From NCBI RefSeq assembly GCF_000424545.1, contig NZ_AUKC01000013.1:43361-107360 (forward strand): a stretch of DNA of 64,000 nt, in the 5' to 3' direction. Position numbers and translations under genes: made by a program. The number at the start of each line of letters is the position of its first letter. Positions within the stretch are counted from its first letter, which is position 1. The stretch is from Butyrivibrio sp. NC3005. Its GTDB lineage: Bacteria; Bacillota; Clostridia; Lachnospirales; Lachnospiraceae. The notes below the pieces were generated by a model, which worked only from the letters and a program-made list of their open reading frames with translations, had not been told where the DNA came from and searched no databases. Of the stretch, positions 54,416 to 63,803 are shown in pieces.

Positions 54416-55348
54416 ATGTCTAAAATTTATACAAGTGCAAGTCAGCTTATTGGTAATACACCTCTTGTAGAGGTTAAGAATATTGAAAAAGAGCTTGGAT
54501 TAAAAGCAAGAGTCCTTGTGAAGCTTGAGTATCTTAATCCTGCTGGATCAGTTAAAGATAGAGCTGCAAAATTCATGATTGAAGATGCAGAAGAGAAAGG
54601 TATTTTAAAAGAAGGATCTACTATCATAGAGCCAACATCAGGTAACACAGGTATTGGACTTGCTGCAATCGCAGCAGCTAAGGGCTATAAGACAATTTTG
54701 ACAATGCCAGAGACAATGTCAGTTGAACGTAGAAATATTCTCAAAGCATATGGAGCAGAGATAGTGCTTACAGAAGGTTCAAAAGGCATGCAGGGAGCAA
54801 TAGATAAAGCAAATGAACTTGCTAAAGAAATTCCAGGAAGCTTTATTCCAAGTCAGTTCGATAATCCTGCAAATGCAAAGGCTCATAGAGAGACTACAGG
54901 ACCAGAAATCTGGGATGATACAGATGGAGAAGTAGATATATTCATCGCAGGAGTAGGATCGGGCGGAACAGTTACAGGTGTTGGTGAATATCTTAAATCT
55001 AAGAAGCAAGATGTTAAGATTGTAGCATTAGAGCCAAAGGATTCACCACTTCTGTCAGGCGGACAGGCAGGACCACACAAAATTCAGGGTATTGGAGCAA
55101 ACTTTGTACCGTCTCTTTTGAACACAGAAATTTATGATGAGATTTTCCTTGCAGAAGGAAATGATGCATTTGCAACGGCAAAGCTACTTGCAAAAAAAGA
55201 AGGAATTTCTGTAGGAATTTCTTCCGGAGCAGCTCTTTATGCAGCAATTGATTATGCTAAGAAACCTGAAAATGAAGGAAAGACGATAGTAGCTCTTCTT
55301 CCTGATAGCGGAGATAGATACTATTCAACAGCATTGTTCACAGAATAA
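54416..55348 (+). CDS. cysK: Cysteine synthase A (O-acetylserine sulfhydrylase)
   Basis: 310 residues. The PLP Lys lies in NPAGSVKDRAA, with the phosphate-binding loop EPTSGNTGIGLA, GVGSGGTVTGVGEY, and the terminal LPDSGDRYYSTALF. It makes cysteine from O-acetylserine and sulfide. It sits 50 bases behind metY, so both sulfide-assimilating enzymes share control. AGAAGGAG upstream of the ATG. Confidence 0.96.
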   Translation: MSKIYTSASQLIGNTPLVEVKNIEKELGLKARVLVKLEYLNPAGSVKDRAAKFMIEDAEEKGILKEGSTIIEPTSGNTGIGLAAIAAAKGYKTILTMPETMSVERRNILKAYGAEIVLTEGSKGMQGAIDKANELAKEIPGSFIPSQFDNPANAKAHRETTGPEIWDDTDGEVDIFIAGVGSGGTVTGVGEYLKSKKQDVKIVALEPKDSPLLSGGQAGPHKIQGIGANFVPSLLNTEIYDEIFLAEGNDAFATAKLLAKKEGISVGISSGAALYAAIDYAKKPENEGKTIVALLPDSGDRYYSTALFTE

Positions 55349-55381
55349 TAGTACTCGGTTCAAAAACATTTAGTTAATAGA

Positions 55382-55432
55382 AAAAACAAAAAGCATGTTT
55401 TCGTAAAAAACGAAAATATGCTTTTTGTTTTT
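55382..55432 (+). terminator. Terminator of metY-cysK
   Basis: A 23-bp stem with one mismatch: AAAAACAAAAAGCAT ... TTTTCGT and ACGAAAATATGC ... TTTTT. Very strong. Confidence 0.9.
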
Positions 55433-55480
55433 AAAGTAAGATGATTTTATTAAATAATTATAAAAAACACCGATATAATA

Positions 55481-55520
55481 CATAGGTTCTTGATTTTCCT
55501 GATGAAAACAAAAATCTATG
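55481..55520 (-). repeat. Module A hairpin 1 only
   Basis: CATAGGTTCTTGATTTTCC and GATGAAAACAAAAATCTATG: the conserved loop with an imperfect stem. Confidence 0.7.
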
Positions 55521-55663
55521 ACTTCTTGTCACTTATATTCAGAAACTCGCATTTACTGCGAGTTTCGTGAGAACAAAAGTCAAGTGGCAAACTGGTCCAA
55601 GGCGAAGCCTTTTTAAATGGCCAGTTTGCGTGGTTTTTGGAACGTAGTGACAAAAAACTATGG
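55518..55663 (+). repeat. Module B copy
   Basis: Full-length, from TGACTTCTTGTCACTT to AGTGACAAAAAACTATGG; the same two internal stems as the copies in the 8.7 and 10.8 kb regions. Confidence 0.85.
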
Positions 55664-55689
55664 ATTCTTGCTTAAAAAAACACCGATAT

Positions 55690-55745
55690 GTTTTTCGATA
55701 TTTTGTTGCGGATACGCTTTTAGTTGATAATAAACGAGTATATAT
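55690..55745 (+). repeat. Degenerate module C fragment
   Basis: CGATATTTTGTTGCGGATACGC then AGTTGATAATAAACGAGTA resembles the C-element stretch TATATTTCGTCGCAGACACGC and CTTGATTATAAACGTAGT. A decayed left half only. Confidence 0.5.
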
Positions 55746-55808
55746 ATGAAATTGCATTTAACTTAGATTAGTTTTCTAAATAATTAAAAATATAATGAGG
55801 CACTTAAA

Positions 55809-58800
55809 ATGCAAAAATACAAATATACTAAAGAAGAATTAAAGTTAATAGAAAGTAGTGTTATCCCAATTGCTATATATCAGTTTATTAATAAGCGGGT
55901 TGTAACAATAGCTTTATCAGATGGCTTTAGGACTTTAATAGGAATGAAGACATTTGAAGAAGCATATTATGTTATGGACAATGATATGTACAGAGATGTT
56001 CATCCGGAGGATGTTGCCAAAGTAGCAGATGCTGCAGTACGCTTTGCCACCGAAGGAGGAGATTATAATATTTTATATCGCTCGAAAAAAGGCAATGATT
56101 ATATGATGTTACATGCGATAGGAAGACATATATATAAAGATAATGGTGTAAGACTTGCAGTAATAAATTACATTAATGAAGGAATAATAGATGATTCACA
56201 GGAAAGTAAATTGTTTGGAAATATTCTTTTAGATAGTTCTTTTTTAGCAAATGACAAAGAAAAAACAATTAGCTATGATTATTTAACAGGTCTTCCTGAT
56301 ATGAATTATTTCTTTGAATTGGCAGAAGAAGCAAAAAAAACAGCATACAGTGAAGGTAAGAAAATGTCCATGCTGTTTATGGATTTATCAGGCATGCAGG
56401 CATACAACCAGCGTTTTGGATATTCTGAGGGAGATATCCTTATCCAGAAAGTGGCGAAATTATTAGTCAGGTTTTTCGGAAATTATAATTGCTGCAGAGT
56501 AACAGCTGATCACTTTGCTGTTTATACAGATAAAGAAAAAATAGATGATATACTCACGGTATTCATAAAAGAACTAAAAAGCATTAATGATGGTAAAACT
56601 CTTCCAGTCAGAATTGGTGTGTATAATTCAAAATTCGCAGTAGTTGGCCCTGCCATTGCAACAGATAGAGCAAAAATTGCCTGTGACAATTGTGGAGTGA
56701 TTTTTGAGTCTAAAATCAAGCATTTTGATGAAGGCATGTTGAAAAAATTTGAAAACAGGCGATACATTTTTGAAAATATATATAAAGCTTTGAATGATAA
56801 TTGGATAAAAGTTTATTATCAGCCAATAGTAAGAGCATCTAATGGAAAAGTTTGTAACGAGGAAGCACTTGTAAGGTGGGAAGATCCTGTAAAAGGAGAA
56901 ATGTCACCTAATGACTTTATACCAATATTGGAAGATGCAAAAATTGCATATCTTATGGATTTATATGTAGTGGATCAGGTTGTTGCCAAAATAAAAAAGC
57001 AGATGGAACAAGGTATATTTATAGTGCCTAATTCTGTAAATCTGTCACGTACGGATTTTTATTCCTGCGATATAGTAGAAGAAATAAGGAAAAGAGTAGA
57101 TGATGCAGGAGTTAATAGAAGCAGTATTGTAATTGAACTTACTGAAAGTGTCATTTTGAATAATACCGATTTTATGAAGGTGCAAATTAATAGATTTAGA
57201 GAATTGGGATTTTTCGTATGGCTGGATGATTTTGGAAGCGGTTACTCTACTTTTTATTTATTGCAAAAAATTCATTTCGATGTGATTAAATTTGATAAAT
57301 CATTCGTTGATCAAATTTATAATAACGAAGATAGTAAAATTATTATTACAGAATTAGTACGAATGGCAAAAGGGCTTGGAAGCGAAACTGTTGCTGAAGG
57401 CGTTGAAAATGAAAAAACAGTAGATTTTTTAAGTGAAATTGGATGCACCAGACTTCAGGGATTCTATTACAGTAAAGCAATTCCTTTTGGAGAATGTGGA
57501 AAAAGATATGAAAAAGAAGTAAACATAGATTTCGAAAATCCAAGTGAAGCCGAGTACTACTCAAAACTTGCAAGCGTAAATATGTACGATATATCAATGA
57601 ATATGGATTATGAAAATGTAAGCCTTCGAAATTACTTTGACACCATGCCAATGTTTATTGTTGAAGTCTGTGGTAACAGCATAAGACATGTTAAAGGGAA
57701 TAAGTCGTATAAGCAGTTTATGAATCGTTATTATCCTGATTATTTGGCTAAAGAGGAAAAAATATCCAAAAACGCAACTGATAATATCTTTTTCAACATT
57801 ATTAAGGAATGTGAACTATATGGTAAGCCTATAATAACTGAGATTAGAGGGTTTAAGAATGATATTATAAAGCTTTTTGTAAGGAAAATAGCTACAAATA
57901 CAGAAACTAAAGTTGTGGCATTATCAGTTGTTATTCTTGAATATATAGATAATGACATTGAACTAAGAAGAAAAGAAGAACTTGAAAAAGTAAAAAAAGA
58001 GCGAATGGCATATTCAAGAGTTACTGCACTAACCGGTGATTTCATAACTATATTTGCAGTTGATTTAGCAAATGACCATTATATAAGATACATACTTGAT
58101 GACAACTTTGAAGAAATCGGAATGGGAAATGACGGAATTGGCTTTTTTGAAAAAATGAGAAAAAAAGGTTTGAAATTGGTATATTTAGATGATGTGGATC
58201 ATTTCCTTATCATGTTTAGTAAAGAAAATATACTACATTCAATTGAACAAAATGGTATATTTACTTTGAATTTGCGCATTGTTATTGATAAAAAGCCAAA
58301 GTATGTATGCGTAAAGGCAACAATTATCGAAGAAGATATACCTAGATTGATAGTAGGTGTAGTTGACATTGATTCACAGGTGAAAAAAGATCAAGAGTAC
58401 TATGAAAATATTGCAAAAATGAGTAAAATTGCCAATTTTGATTCTTTGACCGGTGTTAAAAACAAACACGCGTATATTGATGCAGAAGCCAAAATAAATA
58501 CCCTTATAGAAGGAAAGGAAGTAGTAGAATTTGCAATAATTGTCTTTGACTTAAATGATTTAAAGGTAGTAAATGATACGTTAGGTCATCAGGCTGGAGA
58601 TAATTATATAAAAGAAGGATGTAAAGTTATATGTGAGTACTTTGCGCATAGCCCGGTATACCGAATAGGTGGCGATGAGTTTGTAGCAATCGCCCAAGGA
58701 CATGATTATAATAATCTTGAGAACATAATGGACAATTTCCGCAAACTTATTATTAAAAATAAAAAAGAGGGAAAGGTCATAGTCGCATCAGGTATGGCTA

Positions 58801-58895
58801 GATATGAAGGCGATAGAAGCACTGCATCAGTTTTTAATAGAGCTGATAAAAAAATGTATATCAATAAGAAACAGCTAAAAGATCAAGCGGTGTAA
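55809..58895 (+). CDS. PAS-GGDEF-EAL-PAS-GGDEF cyclic di-GMP turnover protein
   Basis: 1028 residues, cytosolic. PAS-like (1-130); first GGDEF (155-300) has its signature changed to TADHF, so inactive. EAL (315-560) keeps EEALVRWE, DDFGSGYS, and AEGVEN, so phosphodiesterase activity is likely. A second sensor stretch (600-850) precedes a GGDEF with intact YRIGGDEFVAI (FDSLTGVKNKHAYID). It can therefore probably both make and break c-di-GMP. It stands alone, with a repeat upstream. Confidence 0.9.
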   Translation: MQKYKYTKEELKLIESSVIPIAIYQFINKRVVTIALSDGFRTLIGMKTFEEAYYVMDNDMYRDVHPEDVAKVADAAVRFATEGGDYNILYRSKKGNDYMMLHAIGRHIYKDNGVRLAVINYINEGIIDDSQESKLFGNILLDSSFLANDKEKTISYDYLTGLPDMNYFFELAEEAKKTAYSEGKKMSMLFMDLSGMQAYNQRFGYSEGDILIQKVAKLLVRFFGNYNCCRVTADHFAVYTDKEKIDDILTVFIKELKSINDGKTLPVRIGVYNSKFAVVGPAIATDRAKIACDNCGVIFESKIKHFDEGMLKKFENRRYIFENIYKALNDNWIKVYYQPIVRASNGKVCNEEALVRWEDPVKGEMSPNDFIPILEDAKIAYLMDLYVVDQVVAKIKKQMEQGIFIVPNSVNLSRTDFYSCDIVEEIRKRVDDAGVNRSSIVIELTESVILNNTDFMKVQINRFRELGFFVWLDDFGSGYSTFYLLQKIHFDVIKFDKSFVDQIYNNEDSKIIITELVRMAKGLGSETVAEGVENEKTVDFLSEIGCTRLQGFYYSKAIPFGECGKRYEKEVNIDFENPSEAEYYSKLASVNMYDISMNMDYENVSLRNYFDTMPMFIVEVCGNSIRHVKGNKSYKQFMNRYYPDYLAKEEKISKNATDNIFFNIIKECELYGKPIITEIRGFKNDIIKLFVRKIATNTETKVVALSVVILEYIDNDIELRRKEELEKVKKERMAYSRVTALTGDFITIFAVDLANDHYIRYILDDNFEEIGMGNDGIGFFEKMRKKGLKLVYLDDVDHFLIMFSKENILHSIEQNGIFTLNLRIVIDKKPKYVCVKATIIEEDIPRLIVGVVDIDSQVKKDQEYYENIAKMSKIANFDSLTGVKNKHAYIDAEAKINTLIEGKEVVEFAIIVFDLNDLKVVNDTLGHQAGDNYIKEGCKVICEYFAHSPVYRIGGDEFVAIAQGHDYNNLENIMDNFRKLIIKNKKEGKVIVASGMARYEGDRSTASVFNRADKKMYINKKQLKDQAV

Positions 58896-58931
58896 CCGTT
58901 CAAACAAAAAAGTAATTAAACAAAAAACAAA

Positions 58932-58962
58932 AAGCGTATTGACAAATAAGGTCAGTACGCTT
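58932..58962 (+). terminator. Hairpin after the GGDEF-EAL gene, overlapping the next promoter
   Basis: AAGCGTATTGAC / GTCAGTACGCTT with a 7-base loop. It contains the -35 box of the arsR-type promoter within its left arm. T-run poor. Confidence 0.55.
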
Positions 58963-58967
58963 ATATT
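58939..58967 (+). promoter_or_regulatory. Promoter of the metal-efflux operon
   Basis: TTGACA (perfect -35), 17-base spacer, TATATT. One of the best sigma-A matches in the window. Confidence 0.8.
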
Positions 58968-58973
58968 TATATT

Positions 58974-58999
58974 AACATATGAATAAATGTTCATATGTT
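58974..58999 (+). promoter_or_regulatory. ArsR/SmtB-type operator
   Basis: AACATATGAA-TAAATG-TTCATATGTT, a perfect 10-bp inverted repeat around 6 bases. The TGAA-N6-TTCA core is the SmtB/CzrA/CadC operator form. It sits at the expected transcription start, so bound repressor would block initiation. Confidence 0.8.
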
Positions 59000-59042
59000 T
59001 TTAAAAAGACTTAGTTATTACAAATAAACAAGGAGGTTTCTT

Positions 59043-59405
59043 ATGGCTATTACAGATGTGGAACACTGCGAGGACAATATAGTACATGCAGATAAGGTTC
59101 AGAGCGTTATATCCAAGCTCCCAGATGAAGATGAATTATATGATTTGGCAGAGCTTTTTAAAGTTTTCGGAGATTCAACAAGGATTAGAATCTTATTTGC
59201 ACTTCTTGAATCAGAAAGCTGTGTTTGTGATTTAGCAGAAGCTCTTAATATGACACAGTCAGCGATTTCTCATCAGTTAAAGCTCTTAAAGCTTTCAAAA
59301 TTGGTGAATTTTAGAAGAGAAGGTAAACAGATTATATATTATTTGGCGGATGATCATGTCAAAACCATTATATCGATGGGACTTGAGCATATTGAAGAAA
59401 AGTAG
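59043..59405 (+). CDS. ArsR/SmtB family metal-responsive repressor
   Basis: 120 residues. Winged helix with recognition helix NMTQSAISHQLKLLKLSKL. Two metal sites can be read: the alpha-5 zinc site D103-H105-H116-E119, the exact SmtB/CzrA spacing, and alpha-3 Cys60/Cys62 (ESCVCDLA) with N-terminal His8/Cys9 as CadC-type ligands. Metal binding should release it from the operator 45 bases upstream. First gene of the efflux operon. AAGGAGG precedes the ATG. Confidence 0.92.
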   Translation: MAITDVEHCEDNIVHADKVQSVISKLPDEDELYDLAELFKVFGDSTRIRILFALLESESCVCDLAEALNMTQSAISHQLKLLKLSKLVNFRREGKQIIYYLADDHVKTIISMGLEHIEEK

Positions 59406-59441
59406 TTAACAAATATTTTTAAATAAAAGGAGAATAGAATT

Positions 59442-59657
59442 ATGAAAAAGAAATTTAAGTGTGAAATTGATTGTGCTGCATGTGCTGCAAAGGTTGAGGA
59501 GGCCATCAAAAAGGTCGAAGGTGTAGCAGATTGTCAGGTAAACTTCATGACTCAGAAGTTTACACTTGTTGCAGATGAGGAAGGCTATGAAGATACACTT
59601 CAAAGAGCAATCAAAGCTGGAAAGCATGTAGAAGCAGACTTTGAGGTTGAGGTTTAA
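59442..59657 (+). CDS. Heavy-metal-associated (HMA) domain protein
   Basis: 71 residues: one ferredoxin-like HMA domain. The metal site is C11-A-A-C14 in CEIDCAACAAKVEEAI, where the preceding Asp (DCAAC) is typical of zinc/cadmium pumps. It is followed by the P-type ATPase, which lacks its own HMA domain, so this is a split metal-binding domain or a small chaperone for the pump. Confidence 0.88.
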   Translation: MKKKFKCEIDCAACAAKVEEAIKKVEGVADCQVNFMTQKFTLVADEEGYEDTLQRAIKAGKHVEADFEVEV

Positions 59658-59732
59658 TTTTTTTCGTTACTGTAGCAAGGAAATACGAAGACAGTAACAT
59701 TTTTACTTCGGGTAAGGCAAGGGAGCAATACT

Positions 59733-61697
59733 ATGAACAGGAAACAGAGAAAAAGGATTAGTCGAATAGTAATATCTTTAGTTTTATTCATATTATTATT
59801 GATTCTGGAAAAGGCAGGAACACTGGAAGGAATAAATGGATTTGTTTTATTTGCAATCTATTTCGTACCATATATCATAGTGGGTTATGACGTAATTGTC
59901 AGAGCTGCCAAGAATATAAGCCACGGACAGATTTTTGATGAAAACTTTCTCATGATGATTGCTACGTTCGCTGCATTTGGTCTTGGATTATTAGGAGATA
60001 ATCAGTATGAGGAAGCACTTGCAGTCATGCTGTTTTATCAGATTGGTGAAGCTTTTCAGGATTATGCAGTTGGAAAATCTAGACAGTCAATTACAGATAT
60101 GATGAACATTGCTCCTGAGTATGCAAACCTCGAACAGGATGGAGAGGTTGAACAAGTAGATCCTGATGATGTTCATATCGGAGATATAATCGTAATCAGA
60201 GCAGGCGAAAAAGTTCCGCTTGATGGTAAGGTTATAGAGGGAGTCTCATTTCTCGATACTGCGGCTTTAACCGGAGAATCAGTTCCAAGACGAATCTGCG
60301 TTGGTGACGAAGTAATCTCTGGATGTGTTAACGGAGAGGGAACACTTCGAATAAATGTTACAAAAGAGTATGAAGATTCAACAGTTGCTAAAATTTTGGA
60401 TCTTGTAGAAAATGCAACATCCAAAAAGGCAAGACTTGAAAACTTCATCACACGATTTGCTAAATACTACACACCGGTTGTTACAATAGGTGCAGTAATA
60501 CTGGCTGTTATGCTTCCTTTATTCTTTGGATTAGGAATAGCTGATGGCATAAGAAGAGCATGTAACTTTCTTATCGTGTCATGTCCGTGTGCTTTGGTAA
60601 TATCTGTTCCACTGGGATTTTTTGGTGGAATAGGTGCTGCTTCTAAAATAGGCGTTCTTGTCAAAGGTTCAAATTTCCTGGAAGCTGCTTCTAGAGTTGA
60701 TACTATTGTGATGGATAAAACAGGAACACTTACTAAAGGTGAATTCAAGGTTCAGAGTATTATTACTGACAATGGTTTTGAAGAAGAAAAAGTACTTGAA
60801 CTTGCAGCATACGGTGAATTCAATTCCAATCATCCTATAGCACAGTCAATAATTAATGCTTATAAGAATGATGATTCTGACAGTACAAAAGAAAACCATG
60901 AGAATGAAAAATCTCTTAATATGGAGAAAATAAATCCGGCAGATACAAAAGAAATTGCAGGTTTTGGTGTTGAAACAATTCTTGATGGGAAAAAACTTCT
61001 AGTAGGAAATGCAAAGCTTCTGAAAAAAGAAAACATTTCTTTTAAAGAAAACAATACAGTTGGAACTATTGTTTATGTAGCATATGACAGTGTCTATGCC
61101 GGATGTATAGTAATCGCAGATTCAGTCAAAGATGGGGCTAAGGATGCAATTAGTTCGATGAAGAGAACTGGAATTACCAAGACAGTGATGTTGACAGGTG
61201 ATAGAGAAGAAACCGCTATTGATGTATCTTCTAAATTGGGAATTGACGAAGTTAGAAGTAATCTTCTTCCGGCAGATAAGGCTGGAATTGTGGAAGAATT
61301 TCTGAATAAGAAAAAGCATTCTTCAGATAATAACATGATTGCATTTGTGGGAGATGGAATTAACGATGCTCCGGTTCTGGCAATTGCAGATGTTGGAATA
61401 GCAATGGGAGCTATGGGATCGGATGCAGCAGTTGAAGCAGCTGACATCGTACTGATGGATGATGATATCAGGAAGATACCGACGATATTGAAGATTGCAC
61501 GAAAGACTATGAAGATAGTTAGAGCGAATGTTATTTTTGCGATTGCAGTTAAAGTGCTCATACTTATTCTGTCAGCAGTAGGTCTTGCATCTATGTGGGC
61601 AGCAGTTTTTGGTGATGTTGGAGTAAGTGTAATATGTATTCTTAACTCTATGAGAGCACTTAGTGTAAAAGAAGATTTCTCTAAAAATACTTATTGA
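59733..61697 (+). CDS. Zinc/cadmium/lead-translocating P1B-type ATPase (CadA/ZntA-like)
   Basis: 654 residues. It carries LTGESVPR (actuator), the CPC metal motif in TM6 (FLIVSCPCALVISVPLGF), phosphorylation site DKTGTLTKG, the His-Pro motif NSNHPIAQS, and GDGINDAPVLAIADVG. CPC with the DCAAC-type HMA and a CadC/CzrA-like repressor points to zinc, cadmium or lead export. No N-terminal HMA domain. Third gene of the arsR-HMA-ATPase operon. Confidence 0.92.
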   Translation: MNRKQRKRISRIVISLVLFILLLILEKAGTLEGINGFVLFAIYFVPYIIVGYDVIVRAAKNISHGQIFDENFLMMIATFAAFGLGLLGDNQYEEALAVMLFYQIGEAFQDYAVGKSRQSITDMMNIAPEYANLEQDGEVEQVDPDDVHIGDIIVIRAGEKVPLDGKVIEGVSFLDTAALTGESVPRRICVGDEVISGCVNGEGTLRINVTKEYEDSTVAKILDLVENATSKKARLENFITRFAKYYTPVVTIGAVILAVMLPLFFGLGIADGIRRACNFLIVSCPCALVISVPLGFFGGIGAASKIGVLVKGSNFLEAASRVDTIVMDKTGTLTKGEFKVQSIITDNGFEEEKVLELAAYGEFNSNHPIAQSIINAYKNDDSDSTKENHENEKSLNMEKINPADTKEIAGFGVETILDGKKLLVGNAKLLKKENISFKENNTVGTIVYVAYDSVYAGCIVIADSVKDGAKDAISSMKRTGITKTVMLTGDREETAIDVSSKLGIDEVRSNLLPADKAGIVEEFLNKKKHSSDNNMIAFVGDGINDAPVLAIADVGIAMGAMGSDAAVEAADIVLMDDDIRKIPTILKIARKTMKIVRANVIFAIAVKVLILILSAVGLASMWAAVFGDVGVSVICILNSMRALSVKEDFSKNTY

Positions 61698-61732
61698 ATA
61701 GTTATTACTAAAAGACGATGTGACATATACAG

Positions 61733-61803
61733 AACAAGCCATGTTTTAAGGATTTGAAATTAAATCAAATCAATATCTTAAAACAAGGCTTGTTTTTATT
61801 TTG
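61733..61803 (+). terminator. Terminator after the metal ATPase
   Basis: AACAAGCCATGTTTTAAG / CTTAAAACAAGGCTTGTT, then TTTATTTTG. Its T-rich tail overlaps the -35 box of the next promoter. Confidence 0.8.
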
Positions 61804-61818
61804 TAAGTGGGGTATAGT
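61790..61818 (+). promoter_or_regulatory. Promoter of the amylase gene
   Basis: TTGTTT, 17-base spacer, TATAGT, 40 bases before the start codon. Confidence 0.6.
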
Positions 61819-61829
61819 AATAATGTCAC

Positions 61830-61843
61830 GGAAAACGTTTTCC
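61830..61843 (+). promoter_or_regulatory. LacI-family operator
   Basis: GGAAAACGTTTTCC, a perfect 14-bp palindrome centred on CG, just after the predicted start of transcription. It fits LacI/GalR-family sites such as those of MalR or CcpA. No repressor gene is adjacent in the window. Confidence 0.7.
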
Positions 61844-61857
61844 TAAGAGAGGTGTTT

Positions 61858-63636
61858 ATGAATTTAAGTGCTATATACCATAGAATGTCAGAACAATACT
61901 GCTACTGTCTTGATGAAAATCAGCTTATTATCAATATTAAAACAGGTTATGATATTGATAAAGTGTACATTATTTATGGTGATCCATATGGTGCCGGTAT
62001 TATGGGTGGAAACGAGCATTGGAGCGGAATAAAAGAAGAAATCTATTTTAAAAAGAAATTAAAAAATCACATTTGGTGGACTACAACACTTAGACCAGAA
62101 TATAAAAGATGCAAATATTATTTTGAACTTCACTCAGAAAATGAATGTATTTATATGTTCGAAGATGGTTTTTATACAGAAGATGAGATGAATCAGGATG
62201 GAAAAACGCTTTCCTATTTCATCATGCCTTGGATGAACCCTGCGGATGTATGCAGAACACCATCTTGGGTAAATGATACTGTCTGGTATCAGATTTTTCC
62301 AGAGAGATTTTGTAATGGAGATAAGTCGCTTGATCCGGAAGGCGTTTTGGAATGGCAGTCTGGAGAAGTCGGAATGAGCGACTATTACGGCGGTGATCTT
62401 AAAGGTATCAGAGATAAAATACCATATTTGAAAGACTTGGGAATAACCGGAGTATACCTAAATCCTGTGTTCGAAGCACATAGTAATCATAAGTATAATA
62501 CAAGAGATTATAAGAAGGTTGATCCTCATTTTGGAACAAATAATGACCTTAAACTTCTTGTGCAAGAAGCACATGAAGCAGGTATAAAAGTAATGCTGGA
62601 TGCAGTGTTCAATCATACAGGATCGGATCATCCGATGTGGCAGGATGTTATGGAAAAGGGAAAAGATTCAGAGTATGCCAACTGGTATATGATTAATAAA
62701 TGGCCGATTGAACAGGGAAGAGATACAAGAGATGGAAGGTTTTACTCTTTTGCCTTTGCAGAATATATGCCAAAGCTGAATACAAATAATCCACAGGTTC
62801 AGGAATATCTTCTTGATATTATAAGGTTCTGGATAGAATCATTTGATATTGATGGACTAAGATTTGACGTAGGAAATGAAGTATCACATTCCTTTTTAAA
62901 GGCGGTTAGATATATGACTAGTCATATGAAACAGGATTTTTATCTATTAGGAGAAATCTGGCATGACTCTATTTCCTGGCTGCAGGGAGATGAGTATGAT
63001 TCTGTAATGAATTATCCACTGTCAACTGCAATTGCTGATTTTTGGATATATAAAAACCGAGGAAGAGAAACTTTTGAATACGATATTAATAGATGTTTTA
63101 CCATGTATTTTTCTCAGGTAAATGATGTATTGTTCAACCTATTGGATTCACATGATACGAATAGACTCCTTGATAAGGCGGGACATAATATTGACGTATT
63201 TTATCAGCAGCTTGCAGTGCTATTCACAATGCCTGGAAGTCCATGTATATACTATGGCACAGAAGTTGCCATGGAGGGCTCTTTTGATCCTGATTGTAGA
63301 CGTTGTATGCCTTGGGATGAAATCGATTCTAATCAGAAAGATGAAGAGATTTCTGAGATGAAAAAACTCATAAAAATGAGGAAGACACTTCAGTCTTGTA
63401 AGAGTAGAAACTTTCACTTCCCAAATGATGTACCAAATAATAGAGTTATATCATATTTGAAAATTGGAGAAAAAGAAAGCATCCAGGTATATCTTAATTG
63501 TGAAGAAGAAAGCGTTGATATAAAACTATCTAACGTATCAAGAATTGTATATTCTCGAAAATGGAATCAGGAAAGAGAAGGCATCGGAAGCCTTGAAGCA
63601 AATGGAATACTAATCGTAGAGAAAAAAGAATTATAA
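61858..63636 (+). CDS. GH13 neopullulanase/cyclomaltodextrinase-type alpha-glycosidase
   Basis: 592 residues from the ATG after GAGAGG. An N-terminal CBM34-like domain (1-130) precedes the GH13 barrel with all four motifs: DAVFNHTG, GLRFDVGNE (nucleophile Asp), GEIWHD (acid Glu) and LLDSHDTNR (third Asp). WYQIFPERFCNGD is typical of the neopullulanase subgroup. No signal peptide, so it breaks down imported maltodextrins or cyclodextrins in the cytosol. A LacI-type palindrome lies between promoter and start. Confidence 0.93.
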   Translation: MNLSAIYHRMSEQYCYCLDENQLIINIKTGYDIDKVYIIYGDPYGAGIMGGNEHWSGIKEEIYFKKKLKNHIWWTTTLRPEYKRCKYYFELHSENECIYMFEDGFYTEDEMNQDGKTLSYFIMPWMNPADVCRTPSWVNDTVWYQIFPERFCNGDKSLDPEGVLEWQSGEVGMSDYYGGDLKGIRDKIPYLKDLGITGVYLNPVFEAHSNHKYNTRDYKKVDPHFGTNNDLKLLVQEAHEAGIKVMLDAVFNHTGSDHPMWQDVMEKGKDSEYANWYMINKWPIEQGRDTRDGRFYSFAFAEYMPKLNTNNPQVQEYLLDIIRFWIESFDIDGLRFDVGNEVSHSFLKAVRYMTSHMKQDFYLLGEIWHDSISWLQGDEYDSVMNYPLSTAIADFWIYKNRGRETFEYDINRCFTMYFSQVNDVLFNLLDSHDTNRLLDKAGHNIDVFYQQLAVLFTMPGSPCIYYGTEVAMEGSFDPDCRRCMPWDEIDSNQKDEEISEMKKLIKMRKTLQSCKSRNFHFPNDVPNNRVISYLKIGEKESIQVYLNCEEESVDIKLSNVSRIVYSRKWNQEREGIGSLEANGILIVEKKEL

Positions 63637-63640
63637 TAAT

Positions 63641-63693
63641 AAAAAGGTTTTGCTACATAGGAATATAGTATTTCTCGTAGCAAAACCTTTTTT
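63641..63693 (+). terminator. Terminator after the amylase gene
   Basis: AAAAAGGTTTTGCTAC / GTAGCAAAACCTTTTT with a 20-base loop; T-run continues into the tail. Confidence 0.85.
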
Positions 63694-63762
63694 ATTCATA
63701 TTTGTTTTTTAGTACATTGTCTTACAATGATTATAATTTATATTATCATTATTTGCTGGTTA

Positions 63763-63779
63763 GAACAATAACCTATAGA
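63763..63779 (+). repeat. Solo C-element terminus
   Basis: GAACAATAACCTATAG matches the right terminal repeat of C elements. The rest of the element is absent; no paired end is seen within the window. Confidence 0.45.
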
Positions 63780-63803
63780 TAGCTAGGAATTACGTAACTA
63801 TAA

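Larger units (their letters stand above)
55462..55689. repeat. 15-bp direct repeats flanking an A-B insertion
   Basis: AAAAAACACCGATAT occurs at 55462-55476 and 55675-55689, exactly on either side of the A and B modules. This looks like a target duplication or a recombination scar. Confidence 0.65.
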
